From: Hormiphora californensis
Lineage: Eukaryota > Ctenophora > Tentaculata > Cydippida > Pleurobrachiidae
DNA: 50,000 bases
Assembly (NCBI GenBank): GCA_020137815.1
Contig: CM035360.1
Location: forward strand, 5,741,059 to 5,791,058
Direction of reading: 5' to 3'
The translations under genes and the position numbers were made by a program. Below the pieces are notes generated by a model. It was not told the DNA's origin and made no database searches. It saw only the letters and a list, made by a program, of their open reading frames with translations. Of the stretch, positions 11,734-23,520 are shown one piece after another (within the stretch, counting starts at the first letter, position 1; each line of letters opens with the position of its first letter).

Positions 11734-12556
11734 GACATGCAGTTCACACCCTGTATAGGCTTGCGGTGTCTCTTTGATACATGCTGAGTGGTAGCCTGCT
11801 ATCACAGTGTGGTGTAACTGGAAGTGCAAGTGGTAGGACAGCTTCCCACGCACTAAAACCTCACACCATCAGTATAATAATTAGGAGGGGATGCCGGCGT
11901 GTGCTGTTGGGGGGAGTACTATACTAGCAGTGACGCATTATCAGTGACGTTGGATAATTATCTAATCGGTGTCCTTGTCCAGATTAGTGCGGGACTTATC
12001 ATCAGGGTGTGACTGGCAGTGGTACTTCTTATCGATATAGAAACTCAGGTCCTATATTTGTAACAAAGTCATATCAGTATCAGGTTGTGCGAGCTAAACA
12101 TCAAGTAATCACGTTTTTACAAAAAAAACTTTCAACTTTTGCACGTTCACATTCAAAAAATCAAAACCGAAACGTCACTAAAATCAGCGTTAGTTCAGTT
12201 AGTTGTGTAAATGTCTGTTTCCCGTTTTGTTCCAATGTCACATGCCGTTACAGTTGTTAGTTGAGGCGGGTAATGTTTAGTCCAGTGTACGCTAGGTATG
12301 TGGTCCACGCCAGGAAGGGGAGGGAGAGGACAGTCCCCCAATAGTCCTCTTTGAGGAATAGTACTCCTGTTATTAGGGTGCCAGACCAAGCGACTCCCAT
12401 AAATGCGACCCCCTGAAATATTTGAAGAGTAGTAAGTTACTCAAACAATGAAATATTGGATGCGACCTGTTTTTGGGTGTGACCTATCATGGTGGCGTGC
12501 AAGCCACGTTGGTTGAGCCCTGAGCCGGAAGACGACTGATATTTAACGGCAATTTG

Positions 12557-12570
12557 ACTTTATGAATTTT
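12557..12570. repeat. 14-bp direct repeat, left edge of satellite block
   Basis: ACTTTATGAATTTT sits at the spacer edge of the satellite block and recurs in the same orientation at 16,080-16,093 on the other side. This is what a target-site duplication around an inserted block would look like; replication slippage is the alternative. Confidence 0.8.
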
Positions 12571-13085
12571 TTATTTTAGTAGAGGGGTTGTAGCACCGGG
12601 AGGTAATGAGTAAACACACACACACGCATTGAGCAAGCTCAATGTTTAGCTATTCTCCGGCTGGGTATAGGGCTGAGGTACTGGCAAGATATAGTAGGAT
12701 CGCTATTGCCCACATGTCAAGTCTATTCGGATATACAAGTTTTTAAAAGGTTGGGGGGTCACAGGGACCGTCTTAGCTTCGCTCCCCGTTAACATTGCCT
12801 GTAACCGGGGGTCCACTAAGCTCTCATATATACTCGGCCATTACTCCCAACCACTAGTAGTGGTTTTCAGTACCTCTTATACTGGTAAATCCGTATAGAA
12901 ACAATCCTTGTGTTTTAGTAGCGATCACTCCGTATATCTTGCACTGACCCAGTATTACCACACATTAATTGTGCAATTGGCACTATGGGATTTCTCCACT
13001 GCGGCCGGCACTGTGAGTAATCAGCCACTATATAAGCTACATCTTGGTTGCTAACCAGTCAATACATTAGTAGAGGGGTTGTACT
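12571..13085 (+). repeat. Forward satellite unit, clean arm
   Basis: One ~491-bp unit in forward orientation plus the edge TTTATTTTAGTAGAGGGG. It ends at AGAGGGGTTGTA, directly fused to the reversed units that start with TACTATATCTTGCCAG. It keeps the (AC)n run, CATTGAGCAAGCTCAATG and AACCACTAGTAGTGGTT. Confidence 0.95.
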
Positions 13086-16079
13086 ACTATATCTTGCCAG
13101 TACCTCAGCCCTATACCCAGCCGGAGAATAGCTAAACATTGAGCTTGCTCAATGCGTGTGTGTGTGTTTACTCATTACCTCCCGGTGCTACAACCCCTCT
13201 ACTAATGTATTGACTGGTTAGCAACCAAGATGTAGCTTATATAGTGGCTGATTACTCACAGTGCCGGCCGCAGTGGAGAAATCCCATAGTGCCAATTGCA
13301 CAATTAATGTGTGGTAATACTGGTCAGTGCAAGATATACGGAGTGATCGCTACTAAAACACAAGGATTGTTTCTATACGGATTTACCAGTATAAGAGGTA
13401 CTGAAAACCACTACTAGTGGTTGGGAGTAATGGCCGAGTATATATGAGAGCTTAGTGGACCCCCGGTTTACAGGCAATGTTAACGGGGAGCGAAGCTAAG
13501 ACGGTCCCTGTGACCCCCCAACCTTTTAAAAACTTGTATATCCGAATAGACTTGACATGTGGGCAATAGCGATCCTACTATATCTTGCCAGTACCTCAGC
13601 CCTATACCCAGCCGGAGAATAGCTAAACATTGAGCTTGCTCAATGCGTGTGTGTGTGTTTACTCATTACCTCCCGGTGCTACAACCCCTCTACTAATGTA
13701 TTGACTGGTTAGCAACCAAGATTAGCTTATATAGTGGCTGATTACTCACAGTGCCGGCCGCAGTGAGAAATCCCATAGTGCCAATTGCACAATTAATGTG
13801 TGGTAATACGGGGTCAGTGCAAGATATACGGAGTGATCGCTACTAAAACACAAGGATTGTTTCTATACGGATTTACCAGTATAAGAGGTACTGAAAACCA
13901 CTACTAGTGGTTGGGAGTAATGGCCGAGTATATATGAGAGCTTAGTGGACCCCCGGTTACAGGCAATGTTAACGGGGAGCGAAGCTAAGACGGTCCCTGT
14001 GACCCCCCAACCTTTTAAAAACTTGTATATCCGAATAGACTTGACATGTGGGCAATAGCGATCCTACTATATCTTGCCAGTACCTCAGCCCTATACCCAG
14101 CCGGAGAATAGCTAAACATTGAGCTTGCTCAATGCGTGTGTGTGTGTTTACTCATTACCTCCCGGTGCTACAACCCCTCTACTAATGTATTGACTGGTTA
14201 GCAACCAAGATGTAGCTTATATAGTGGCTGATTACTCACAGTGCCGGCCGCAGTGGAGAAATCCCATAGTGCCAATTGCACAATTAATGTGTGTAATACT
14301 GGGTCAGTGCAAGATATACGGAGTGATCGCTACTAAAACACAAGGATTGTTTCTATACGGATTTACCAGTATAAGAGGTACTGAAAACCACTACTAGTGG
14401 TTGGGAGTAATGGCCGAGTATATATGAGAGCTTAGTGGACCCCCGGTTACAGGCAATGTTAACGGGGAGCGAAGCTAGAGACGGTCCTGTGACCCCCCAA
14501 CCTTTTAAAAACTTGTATATCCGAAATAGACTTGACATGTGGGCAATAGCGATCCTACTATATCTTGCCAGTACCTCAGCCTATACCCAGCCGGAGAATA
14601 GCTAAACATTGAGCTTGCTCAATGCGTGTGTGTGTGTTTACTCATTACCTCCCGGTGCTACAACCCCTCTACTAATGTATTGACTGTTAGCAACCAAGAT
14701 GTAGCTTATATAGTGGCTGATTACTCACAGTGCCGGCCGCAGTGGAGAAATCCCCATAGTGCCAATTGCACAATTAATGTGTGGTAATACTGGGTCAGTG
14801 CAAGATATACGGAGTGATCGCTACTAAAACACAAGGATTGTTTCTATACGGATTTACCAGTATAAGAGGTACTGAAAACCACTACTAGTGGTTGGGAGTA
14901 ATGGCCCGAGTATATATGAGAGCTTAGTGGACCCCCGGTTACAGGCAATGTTAACGGGGAGCGAAGCTAAGACGGTCCCTGTGACCCCCCAACCTTTTAA
15001 AAACTTGTATATCCGAATAGACTTGACATGTGGGCAATAGCGATCCTACTATATCTTGCCAGTACCTCAGCCCTATACCCAGCCGGAGAATAGCTAAACA
15101 TTGAGCTTGCTCAATGCGTGTGTGTGTGTTTACTCATTACCTCCCGGTGCTACAACCCCTCTACTAATGTATTGACTGGTTAGCAACCAAGATGTAGCTT
15201 ATATAGTGGCTGATTACTCACAGTGCCGGCCGCAGTGGAGAAATCCCATAGTGCCAATTGCACAATTAATGTGTGGTAATACTGGGTCAGTGCAAGATAT
15301 ACGGAGTGATCGCTACTAAAACACAAGGATTGTTTCTATACGGATTTACCAGTATAAGAGGTACTGAAAACCACTACTAGTGGTTGGGAGTAATGGCCGA
15401 GTATATATGAGAGCTTAGTGGACCCCCGGTTACAGGCAATGTTAACGGGGAGCGAAGCTAAGACGGTCCCTGTGACCCCCCAACCTTTTAAAAACTTGTA
15501 TATCCGAATAGACTTGACATGTGGGCAATAGCGATCCTACTATATCTTGCCAGTACCTCAGCCCTATACCCAGCCGGAGAATAGCTAAACATTGAGCTTG
15601 CTCAATGCGTGTGTGTGTGTTTACTCATTACCTCCCGGTGCTACAACCCCTCTACTAATGTATTGACTGGTTAGCAACCAAGATGTAGCTTATATAGTGG
15701 CTGATTACTCACAGTGCCGGCCGCAGTGGAGAAATCCCATAGTGCCAATTGCACAATTAATGTGTGGTAATACTGGGTCAGTGCAAGATATACGGAGTGA
15801 TCGCTACTAAAACACAAGGATTGTTTCTATACGGATTTACCAGTATAAGAGGTACTGAAAACCACTACTAGTGGTTGGGAGTAATGGCCGAGTATATATG
15901 AGAGCTTAGTGGACCCCCGGTTACAGGCAATGTTAACGGGGAGCGAAGCTAAGACGGTCCCTGTGACCCCCCAACCTTTTAAAAACTTGTATATCCGAAT
16001 AGACTTGACATGTGGGCAATAGCGATCCTACTATATCTTGCCAGTACCTCAGCCCTATACCCAGCCGGAGAATAGCTAA
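13086..16079 (-). repeat. 491-bp satellite, ~6.1 reversed units, clean arm
   Basis: The landmark ATCTTGCCAG recurs at 13,091, 13,582, 14,071, 14,562, 15,053, 15,544 and 16,035, giving spacings of 491, 489, 491, 491, 491 and 491 bp. Units are nearly identical, which means recent amplification or assembly consensus. The array stops part-way through a unit at AATAGCTAA, next to the 14-bp direct repeat. No coding content. Confidence 0.96.
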
Positions 16080-16093
16080 ACTTTATGAATTTT
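16080..16093. repeat. 14-bp direct repeat, right edge of satellite block
   Basis: Second copy of ACTTTATGAATTTT. Beyond it lies unique sequence with the two-TM gene. Confidence 0.8.
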
Positions 16094-16609
16094 ATGTTTT
16101 TTCCCGATAAAAAAAGGGGATGGGACCCCTTGACATGAGAGTATACTCAACAAATGAAATAAAGATGAAATATGGATTATCTTATCATGAGTTTGCCTGC
16201 CCGTCACACAGGAGACCCAAGATTAGGTCTTCACTCTTCAGCTCTGCTCTGCCTAGCTAAAGTCACGTACAGATAATAGAGAGGTGACCAGATAATACAA
16301 TTACACAGACAGTCTCTGACAGCTGTATGGCGGCGCCCATACCCCAATTTGATTCTCAAAAAGTGCGCTCAGATGGGGTCGGCGGTCAGACAGTCTGACA
16401 GAGACTCTCTGTCATAAGGGACATATTTAACATGAGCTCATTTTTATTTCTGAGAAACGGCGCCTATCTCTGTTAATATGACTCATATCAATGCTACAAA
16501 CAGGCCCCTTTGGGATTTCTAAGAACTCAAAATGAGGCCACACACGTTCGTCGACATTTATGGCGGGGAAACATAGCATTATGAAACATAATGCAGTTAT
16601 TCTTGTTAT
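16094..16609. other. Downstream flank of the two-TM gene
   Basis: No gene seen apart from short repeat copy A (16,323-16,393). AATAAA occurs on the plus strand near 16,157, but the gene is on the minus strand; I cannot place its polyadenylation signal with confidence. Confidence 0.5.
16323..16393. repeat. Short interspersed repeat, copy A
   Basis: About 70 bp bounded by CTGTATGGCGG and CGGTCAGACAG, with core AAGTGCGCTCAGATGGGGTC. It matches copies B (16,611-16,674) and C (17,417-17,477) in ends, core and spacing, but has diverged. Confidence 0.7.
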
Positions 16610-17078
16610 CTATCTGGCGTCACCGTTTTGAATCTCAATCACAATGCGCTCAGATGGGTCGCGGCGCCAGACAGCGCCAGACTGATTAGATATTCTTACC
16701 GTGTTAACAGAGGTCTTGAAGAAGAGATAGAAAGAGAGGAGGAATGATACCATTGATATCTCCCAAGACATGAGCACAATAAAGTTCTTCCTGGAAAATA
16801 GTGTTGTTCGTTACTCAACAAGGAAATTAGGGCATGGGAGAGATTCATATTCATTTACCCGAAGTTTTCTGTCAAAAGATGAATGTAGTATAACGAAACT
16901 TGACCGCTCTAAAGTATGATATCGATCGTTAGATAACGCGGAACAATACCTGTATCCTCCCCTCCGTCGCCACACAACGAAGGCACCAATCCCGTGAATT
17001 AAGAGAGCGGTGAGTGAGAGGGAGATGAGGGTGGGTTCTGACGGGCCATCATTTGGATACTCTTCTAGATTGGCATAC
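16610..17078 (-). CDS. Two-membrane-segment protein, last exons (unknown)
   Basis: Two exons on the minus strand, 16,950-17,078 and 16,610-16,790, are bounded by CTACACAG/GTATTG and TTTTCCAG with a TAG stop; the join keeps frame. An upstream exon ending at 17,168 (donor GTGAGT) joins in phase and ends NCGQSIGLAR. The first listed exon reads YANLEEYPNDGPSEPT, then a hydrophobic stretch LISLSLTALLIHGIGAFVVW and the basic WRRRGGYR. The last exon gives KNFIVLMSWEISMVSFLLSF and YLFFKT, a second hydrophobic stretch, then SGAVWRRDPSERIVIEIQNG and stop. The predicted layout is N-terminal part, TM, short basic loop, TM, polar tail. The tail overlaps short repeat B, so it may have been recruited from a repeat. 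I do not recognise the family; the 5' exons are not resolved. Confidence 0.55.
16611..16674. repeat. Short interspersed repeat, copy B (in coding exon)
   Basis: Ends TATCTGGCG and CGCCAGACAG; core AATGCGCTCAGATGGGTC. On the minus strand it encodes the last residues of the two-TM protein (WRRDPSER to the stop). Confidence 0.7.
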
Positions 17079-17915
17079 CTGTGTAGGGAGAGGTTGTTGT
17101 GTTAGAAATGTAAGCAGAGGTCGTGTAGTTCAATTATTTTAGAGAGGAAAAGAAGGGACTGACTCACCTTGCCAGGCCAATGCTCTGACCACAGTTCTCG
17201 CGTGCTCTGACAGGACTCACCACTCTTTAGCGATATTTTTCAGTTCGAACCACAGCACAAGAACGATGATAAGAGGGAGGAAGATGAGATGTAATATGTT
17301 GACACCATCACTGAACCTCACTCCGTGCCTCGTAACCGGTTCGTGGTGTGCTTTCTCACCCCTGTACGCGGGACAGAGTCTGGGTTATTATTGGACTTGC
17401 GATTATTGAGATAGTGCTGTCTGGCGCCAGACCCCGATTTGACAGTGCGCTGAGACAGGTCTCGCACCGCCAGACAGGGATTGTGTCACTCTAGATTTTT
17501 AGGTCCTATTCCTCAAGACCGCGGAGACAGTAAGAACAGATCAATGTTTATGGCCGGGTTTGTAAATACAGTGTTCAGGCCAAGATCATTGACCAGTGAC
17601 CGGTAAGGGGGATTACAGAGCTCAGTGGGGGAGGGCGACAGAAATAGTGACAGAGATAGGAGATAGAAGCTGTAGCTGTGAGAAAACATACCAACGCATG
17701 ATTTGCAGACAGTAGAGATCAAAAACACAGTATCACAGTGTACACAACAACACACACACACTTGGCTCACTCAGCTCCCAATTAGGAGACACACGGTCTT
17801 CAATGGAGAGAAGCACATGGTGAGTCCAGGGGGAACATAACTTATTGGACATCTGTCGAGCTAGGATGATTTACGAATGTCCTACCAGACCCCTTCGCCT
17901 TTCCTATACAAGAAC
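17079..17915. other. Upstream part of the two-TM gene or intergenic
   Basis: It holds the candidate exon ending at 17,168, repeat C (17,417-17,477) and a minus-strand frame at 17,513-17,770 (85 codons, with PTELCNPPYRSLVNDLGL near its end). This frame is identical or nearly so in the copy at 32,142-32,400. No domain is recognised. The left breakpoint of the direct duplication is at about 17,213. Confidence 0.45.
17417..17477. repeat. Short interspersed repeat, copy C
   Basis: 61 bp bounded by CTGTCTGGCG and CGCCAGACAG, a perfect 10-bp inverted terminal pair, with core AGTGCGCTGAGACAGGTC. Identical copy at 32,047-32,107. Confidence 0.75.
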
Positions 17916-18291
17916 GGTAGGCGGTAAATGTTAACCAGATCTGTGAGAATTTCGCACGTTTTTTGCCCATAACTCAGCCATTTCTTGACCAATTTGCAAA
18001 ATCTTTGGCTCATTGGAAAGAGGACTTTGAGCTCTTTCAAATGAGCCTAATTAAACTAAAATCGGCGCAAAATGCGCGGCGTGGTGGCGAAAAACGCGCA
18101 TTTGGCCATGACGCCGCGCATTTTGCGCCCCGATTGTAGTTTTATTAGGCCTCATTTGAAAGACCTAAATGTACTCTTTCCAACGCACCAAAGGATTTTG
18201 CAATTGGTCAAGGAAATGACTGAGAGTATGGACAAAAAAACGTGGTTTGCACTACGTTTCTCCAGATCGTATGGTAACATTAACGCCTACC
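17916..18291. mobile_element. Hairpin DNA element, first direct copy
   Basis: Copy of 32,551-32,922 with several one-base changes. The TACAAGAAC target duplication is kept on the right (CTACAAGAAC) and disturbed on the left (TACA AGAAC). Confidence 0.88.
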
Positions 18292-18668
18292 TACAAGAAC
18301 AGAAACCCCACCGGGAAAAAAATGAAAAATTGTCTGAATTTTGGGTTTTGGGAAAAGACCCAATAAAACATACCGCATACACATTTAACACACGGAAAAT
18401 AACGGAACAATAACACCACAACTCTTTTCCAAAAACCTTTGCTCGTCGCCAAATATACAATAATGCTCTCAAAACCAATCAATTTACTGAACCACAATGT
18501 CATGTGATACATAAGGAAGCAAACTACTCAAGTCGTTCACATTTACACAGTCAAATATCATTCTGTTTCACTACGGGTGAGGTCAGTTCTGCACACCCAG
18601 TTTACCCACTTTGGTTACGAAATAAACCCTTAGTGCCTGGAAAGGGAGGGTTAAACTTCGTTACCCAG
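18292..18668. other. Intergenic, 3' of WDR48 (first copy)
   Basis: No gene. The plus-strand frame starting at 18,504 runs antisense into WDR48 and is not kept in the clean copy. Confidence 0.6.
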
Positions 18669-21600
18669 TTACCCAATGCCACTGCACTAATGCTACTGTT
18701 CTGTGTGACAAAGATACATTGTCTCAGTCACTACACTCTTCAATATTGTATGTTTAACTTCCTCAAGTCCATGTGGGGACTGCAGCCTTGTTATTACAGA
18801 AATGCATATCATGGAGTGGGGAGAGGGTTGTGTTCCGGTTGTCCCACCAGAATTTATTCAGCTACATACTCAATAACGTTTGATCTGGCCAAGAAATCTT
18901 AGCAGAGAGACGGCCTTCCGGGATTTAGGAGTGGGTCATCCGAGAATGTCAATGTTAGAATGCTATCTGGTGAATCTTGGCCTTTCATTCTGACACTTTA
19001 GGTTGTGAAAACCCAGGTTGGAATTAGTTCCTCTAGAATCAGGCTTATCCCTTCTCGACAACGTCTCGTTACTCCTTATTCTAGATTAGAGGATGTGGTA
19101 TTAGTACTCCCATGGGTAATGGGTGTGCTACTAAATCGGGGACTAAAGTTGTTGTGGAAAACTATGGAGTTGTGGTACCTAACGAGAGTCGTGCCACATC
19201 CATCACTCCCCTCTACAAGAGCAAATGGGGTTATGAGGGGGTAAATCAACTGTTTGGCTTGAATCGGGTCAGGGCAGCGTTTTTGTGAGAAAGGAAGGAT
19301 TTTAGTTTGATATAACAGAGAAAAACTGGCTTCTGAAGGTGGGATGGGAAAAACGAAAAGAAAAAGAACAGAGGATTGTTGTATATTCTCACCCCGGTGG
19401 GTTCCAATGCATGTAAAGGGCCCTGTAGGATGAGTCCCCCGTAGTAAATCTTGTGTCCCCTTCCTCCACTATACAAAACCCCGGCACTGAAACACTCTCC
19501 CTCATCCAGGTGCACAGTTCAACATCTGAAATGGGGGATATGTTCGAGCCCTTTTTATTTTACCCCTTGCGAGGGCGCGGTGATTGGATGTGAATGATGA
19601 TTGAAAACAGGGTCGAGCACAAAGCAACTGAAATGGTGGTGGGGGGGTAACATATTGAGATCGGGGAGCTGAGGGAAATAGGGATAGCTCAAAACACAAA
19701 GTTAGAGCTCAGGGAGGGAATAGTTCTGATGTTTTAACTAGAGAAATGAAGTACAGGATTGGGATTTGGATTTGCAACCTTACCCGTTCTGACATCGCAG
19801 TAAAACCAGTAGTATAAAACTCATGTCTATTCCCCCCTCTACCTCCTTCCTTTAGCTCAATCTTCCCCAGCTCCTCACCAGTCTACCTTTTTAGCACGTT
19901 AATAGAGGAAACCGTGACCTGGGAGATAGATTTAGAGTTGAGTTAGGATCTCTTAGTTAGGGTTCTAGGAAGATGATATACATGACCGCAAAGGGAGAAG
20001 GAGAGAATTGATGAGGGGATTCAATCATCTCTGATGGAAATCATAACGGGGAGATCATTCTATCATCGAATCATGACTAATTGTTTAGCACAATACTAGT
20101 AGTAAACAGACATGTGGTTTTTATCGGACAATATACAGCTGTTTGAGGCCCTCTCCTCCCTGTATGGGGGCAGTGGGACCTGGTATCCACAGCCCTTTCC
20201 TATTGTGAGCAGAGGCCCGGGTGGGCAGGGAACCAACCTGTTAACTGAGGTCTCTGTCGTGCCCAGCAGAGAGGTAGATTTAGTGTTGTTATCGAGAGCA
20301 ATCGTGTTAGGGGATACCAGGGGTTTACAGTGTGATATCCAATGTTACAACTCTGACACTATTTACTGCTACAAATTGACATTTTGTCCCCAGTCCCCCA
20401 GAGATCACCAAAACCAAAACCCCTACTTACACGAGAATACTTTTCCATTTTCTCAACACGAATGTCTTCTCTGAAGTCTTTAGATTTGTCTCGAAAAGTT
20501 GTATTCTCCCTTCCCCCACTGTTAAAAGTGGCTCCAATCTGCGATCAACTGCTAAAGCCCAGACCCTTGTTCGTGATTTCTAAAGGTAGTGATACACATC
20601 TTGTGTCCAATACTCATAACTTTACTGTTCCGTTGTACTAGCTGAAATAACTGAAAAATATAGGTTGATCAGTGGTACAATCTGAAATATGTTCTCTGAT
20701 GATCATGAACCTTCAAATTCAAATTTCGATCTTATGCTCTGACTTATTTCCCACGGTCTGTGTTGAGAGATTTACTCCGCGCACAGAACCCCTCACAGCC
20801 CCATCGCGCGTTACCAAACGGAAGCCACCACCACACATTTCAGTTTTCAATCCGCTGAATCGATGCTTACAACTCTTATCTCAGCTAGGAACGGAGGGCC
20901 GAGCAATACAAGGTAAAAATTCAAAATGACACCACAATCCCTATACCTGTGTCCATTCGGGCTCAGCAGAACCAGTGCCTTGACCGCCTCGGTATGGCCC
21001 TTTTAATTTTTCCCGCTCTTCAGACACGTCCTAGGGGGGTCCCATAGCGGATAAAAATTCTCAGGCCACTACTTGCAAGAAGGAGAAGTGTCCACAAGGT
21101 GTTATTGACATGCTGTAGATTGAATCTGGGTGTCCCTCGCATATCGCTGCTGAAGGATAGGAATCGAAGAATGGAGTATTTATTCTGTTCTAGTTCCCCG
21201 AAAACAAATATTTCTAAGTTGACTTTCGCTCTTTACTGTATTACTGAAACGGAGGGTGGGTTATTGTTAGGTTTTAGAGTTTCTAAAATCCCAATAAAAG
21301 ATCTTCTTATCTAAACACGGATGCGAAGATCTATGTCAGCAGCGTGAAGGAACCCTCTTGAATAGTCGCGGTGGGTTCGGAGTGTTGCCATTACGAACCC
21401 GTTCGAGGCTCCACATACTTAAACTCCGGTATCCCGAGAGAAACGGAAAACACTGGGGAAGAAAAACAGGAATAATTGAAAGGTGTGGAATGCGCACAAA
21501 AGCGAAGATTCGGAAATGTTAATAATTGGTTAGCTACTTACAAAGATCATTTTTGGGTGTGTAGAAGATAGAGTTTAACCCAAGTAGAGTGATGTTCATA

Positions 21601-22164
21601 GGTGTGATTAGGGATATACTCTGGGAGAGAAGGCCGGGTAGAAGGAGGACGAGAGAATCCCTTCGGAGAGAGGGAGAGCGAAAGAGGCGAGGAAGGAAAG
21701 GACCTGGACAGTTAGAGATCAGAGAAAATCAACATGTACACGGGTGCAACAAAAATATGTGTGCTCTGGGCAATATAGGCAAATTGAAACAAGGCACACA
21801 TCCTGCTGCCAACACACACACACCAATTCAGAATTGAGCGTATTCCAAACCTACTTTCTAAAAATTTATAATTGAGCCGCATATTCCAAACTAACTCTTG
21901 GTGGTTGAGGTCCCCATGACCTAATAGGGTAGTCCCTGCATGCAGTGAAAAGGCAGTTGGCGGGGGTGGTGCCAACAACAGGGCGGTTCACTCCATTCTT
22001 GTGTAACGGCTTAGTTAGGGGAGAGGAGGGTGTTAGAACAGAGCTGCGTCAACTCCCAAGAAAAAAGAAGTGGTTTGTGAAGTGGTTAAGAAGTGGTTTG
22101 AGAGGGTGTTTACCTGACTCATCCCGTATCACGTACAGAGATACGTGGTTCCTTTTTGTTTCAT
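18669..22164 (-). pseudogene. WDR48: WDR48, first direct copy, frame-broken as written
   Basis: Same gene and exon order as 33,285-36,709, from ATG at 22,162-22,164 to stop at about 18,669. Nearly every exon carries one or more one-base gains or losses, so no long frame survives. Intron sequence is altered to the same degree, which is not how a decaying pseudogene or a constrained gene behaves. In exon 5, near 21,027, this copy reads ACACGTCC where the clean copy has ACACTGTCC; the length here is the one that keeps frame. Likely the same locus read with errors (inference). Confidence 0.88.
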
Positions 22165-22414
22165 CACCTGGCTATAGCTGCAACATAATGGGGGTATAAA
22201 GCTGCTATGTCTAACCCTCCTTTACATTTGTTAAAGAAGGGCTTCTGTTAGGGCGGGGTCCCGCCGACGAAAACAGAGTCTAGCTAGGCATGGTAAAGCT
22301 GGAGACGAAAAATACACATACATGTCAAAAAGGAGGAGGGGGGTAACTGGCTCATGTGTAAAATAATAAAATGATATACAAATCAACATCAATTAATAAC
22401 ACTCAGCTCTACTG

Positions 22415-23295
22415 TCACTTAACCCTGCTTCTTTTTCTGTTTAGTGTCTGGTGTTCCCGTTCCCAGTCTGCAGTTCCCTCCACCTCTTGTTGCGTTCCTC
22501 CGGTGTTTCTGTTTGCTGATGCTCAAGTGTCCTGACTGTGGAGCTGTCCTCCTCCTCTCCCGGTGGGGATCCCTCAAATACAGGGAGCTGGAACAATCCG
22601 TGCTCCATAACCTGGAGATAAAGCGATAAGGAGAGGTTTAGAACACATAATCCACCTGGTCGAAATCAATCGAGATTAGATGCATATGTGTAACCCTGGT
22701 CCAAGATATCATTGTATACATCTATACATGGCGTCATGGCGACATCAATGACCATCTATGGAGATTACTAACAGATAACCTACCTCAGGAAAGGGTTTGT
22801 GCATACTGGGCTGCATCTAGAATGCCCAATATCCCACAGAGACTTCACTTGGTCCCACAATCGTGGGCAGTTGAGATATTTATACCAGTCCGCTCGTGAA
22901 AACTGCCAACAATCTGATCACTGAAAACAAAAGGGGTTTAATTACCTGCCAACCCAGCAATCCTTCAATGATAACCCCGAGTCCCGACCCGCATAGTTAC
23001 GGGTACTAAGGAGGGAGTCTAGTACTAAGGGCACGGTACTAGGGTGAGAGTACCTTGTACCTCTCCCTAGTTACGGTTACTAAAGATGGGAGTCTAGTCT
23101 AAGGCTAGGTAATAGGGGGGAGAGTTACCTCTGTACCTACACCTAGTTACGGTTTACTTAAGGGTGAGCGTTACCTCTGTTGCATGCCTCATATGGAAAG
23201 TGTTTGTTGATGCCACAGGGTTATGTCCGACATGCTCTCAAAAGGTGTATCTCAATCTCAGGATCCCAACCTGGGCAACCCCCTCACTCTACCAT
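22415..23295 (-). pseudogene. MRGBP: MRGBP, first direct copy, frame-broken as written
   Basis: Counterpart of 36,959-37,842. ATG at 23,293-23,295 and the end of the last exon at about 22,415 can be placed. Exon 3 lacks bases in its Gly/Gln-rich part (for example CTCCTCTTGTTGC shortened to CTCTTGTTGC around 22,480), and exon 1 has lost and gained bases. The intron 1 tandem repeat is present but eroded. Confidence 0.85.
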
Positions 23296-23520
23296 CGGTA
23301 TTATATTGAATAATTAATTAGTAAAATGATAGTAACATGATAGTAACACAATCAATGGGGTGATCGTAATTAGTAACATAGTTAGTAGTACTAGCGCGGT
23401 TAGAACGGTAACAAACGTAAAAACATTTGTATTTTGAGAAGAGTCACAGTATATAACAGATACATTATCGACAGCACAACAGACACAGGATTAAAACTGT
23501 AAAGTTCAGTAGTTCCATTT

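Larger units (their letters stand above)
11191..12556. other. Spacer, clean arm, no recognised gene
   Basis: Clean version of 7,109-8,440. I see no conserved protein. Notable structure: CATGCAACACGA-type direct repeats (about 11,300-11,342), a CG-rich palindrome at about 11,278-11,297 and another near 11,696-11,733. The far end meets the satellite block at ACTTTATGAATTTT (12,557). Confidence 0.55.
9790..19790. repeat. Right arm of giant inverted repeat
   Basis: Mirror of 1-9,789. Quality is mixed. From 9,790 to about 11,200 there are many stray inserted bases within the minisatellite. From about 11,220 to 17,830 the sequence is clean: satellite units have an even 489-491 bp length and the two-TM exons keep frame. 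From about 17,830 outward it is noisy again. The fold point lies inside a tandem minisatellite, so no unique sequence marks the centre. Confidence 0.95.

Noticed and set aside
18504-18902. 132-codon plus-strand frame
   Set aside because: It is antisense to the WDR48 last exon and absent in the clean copy.
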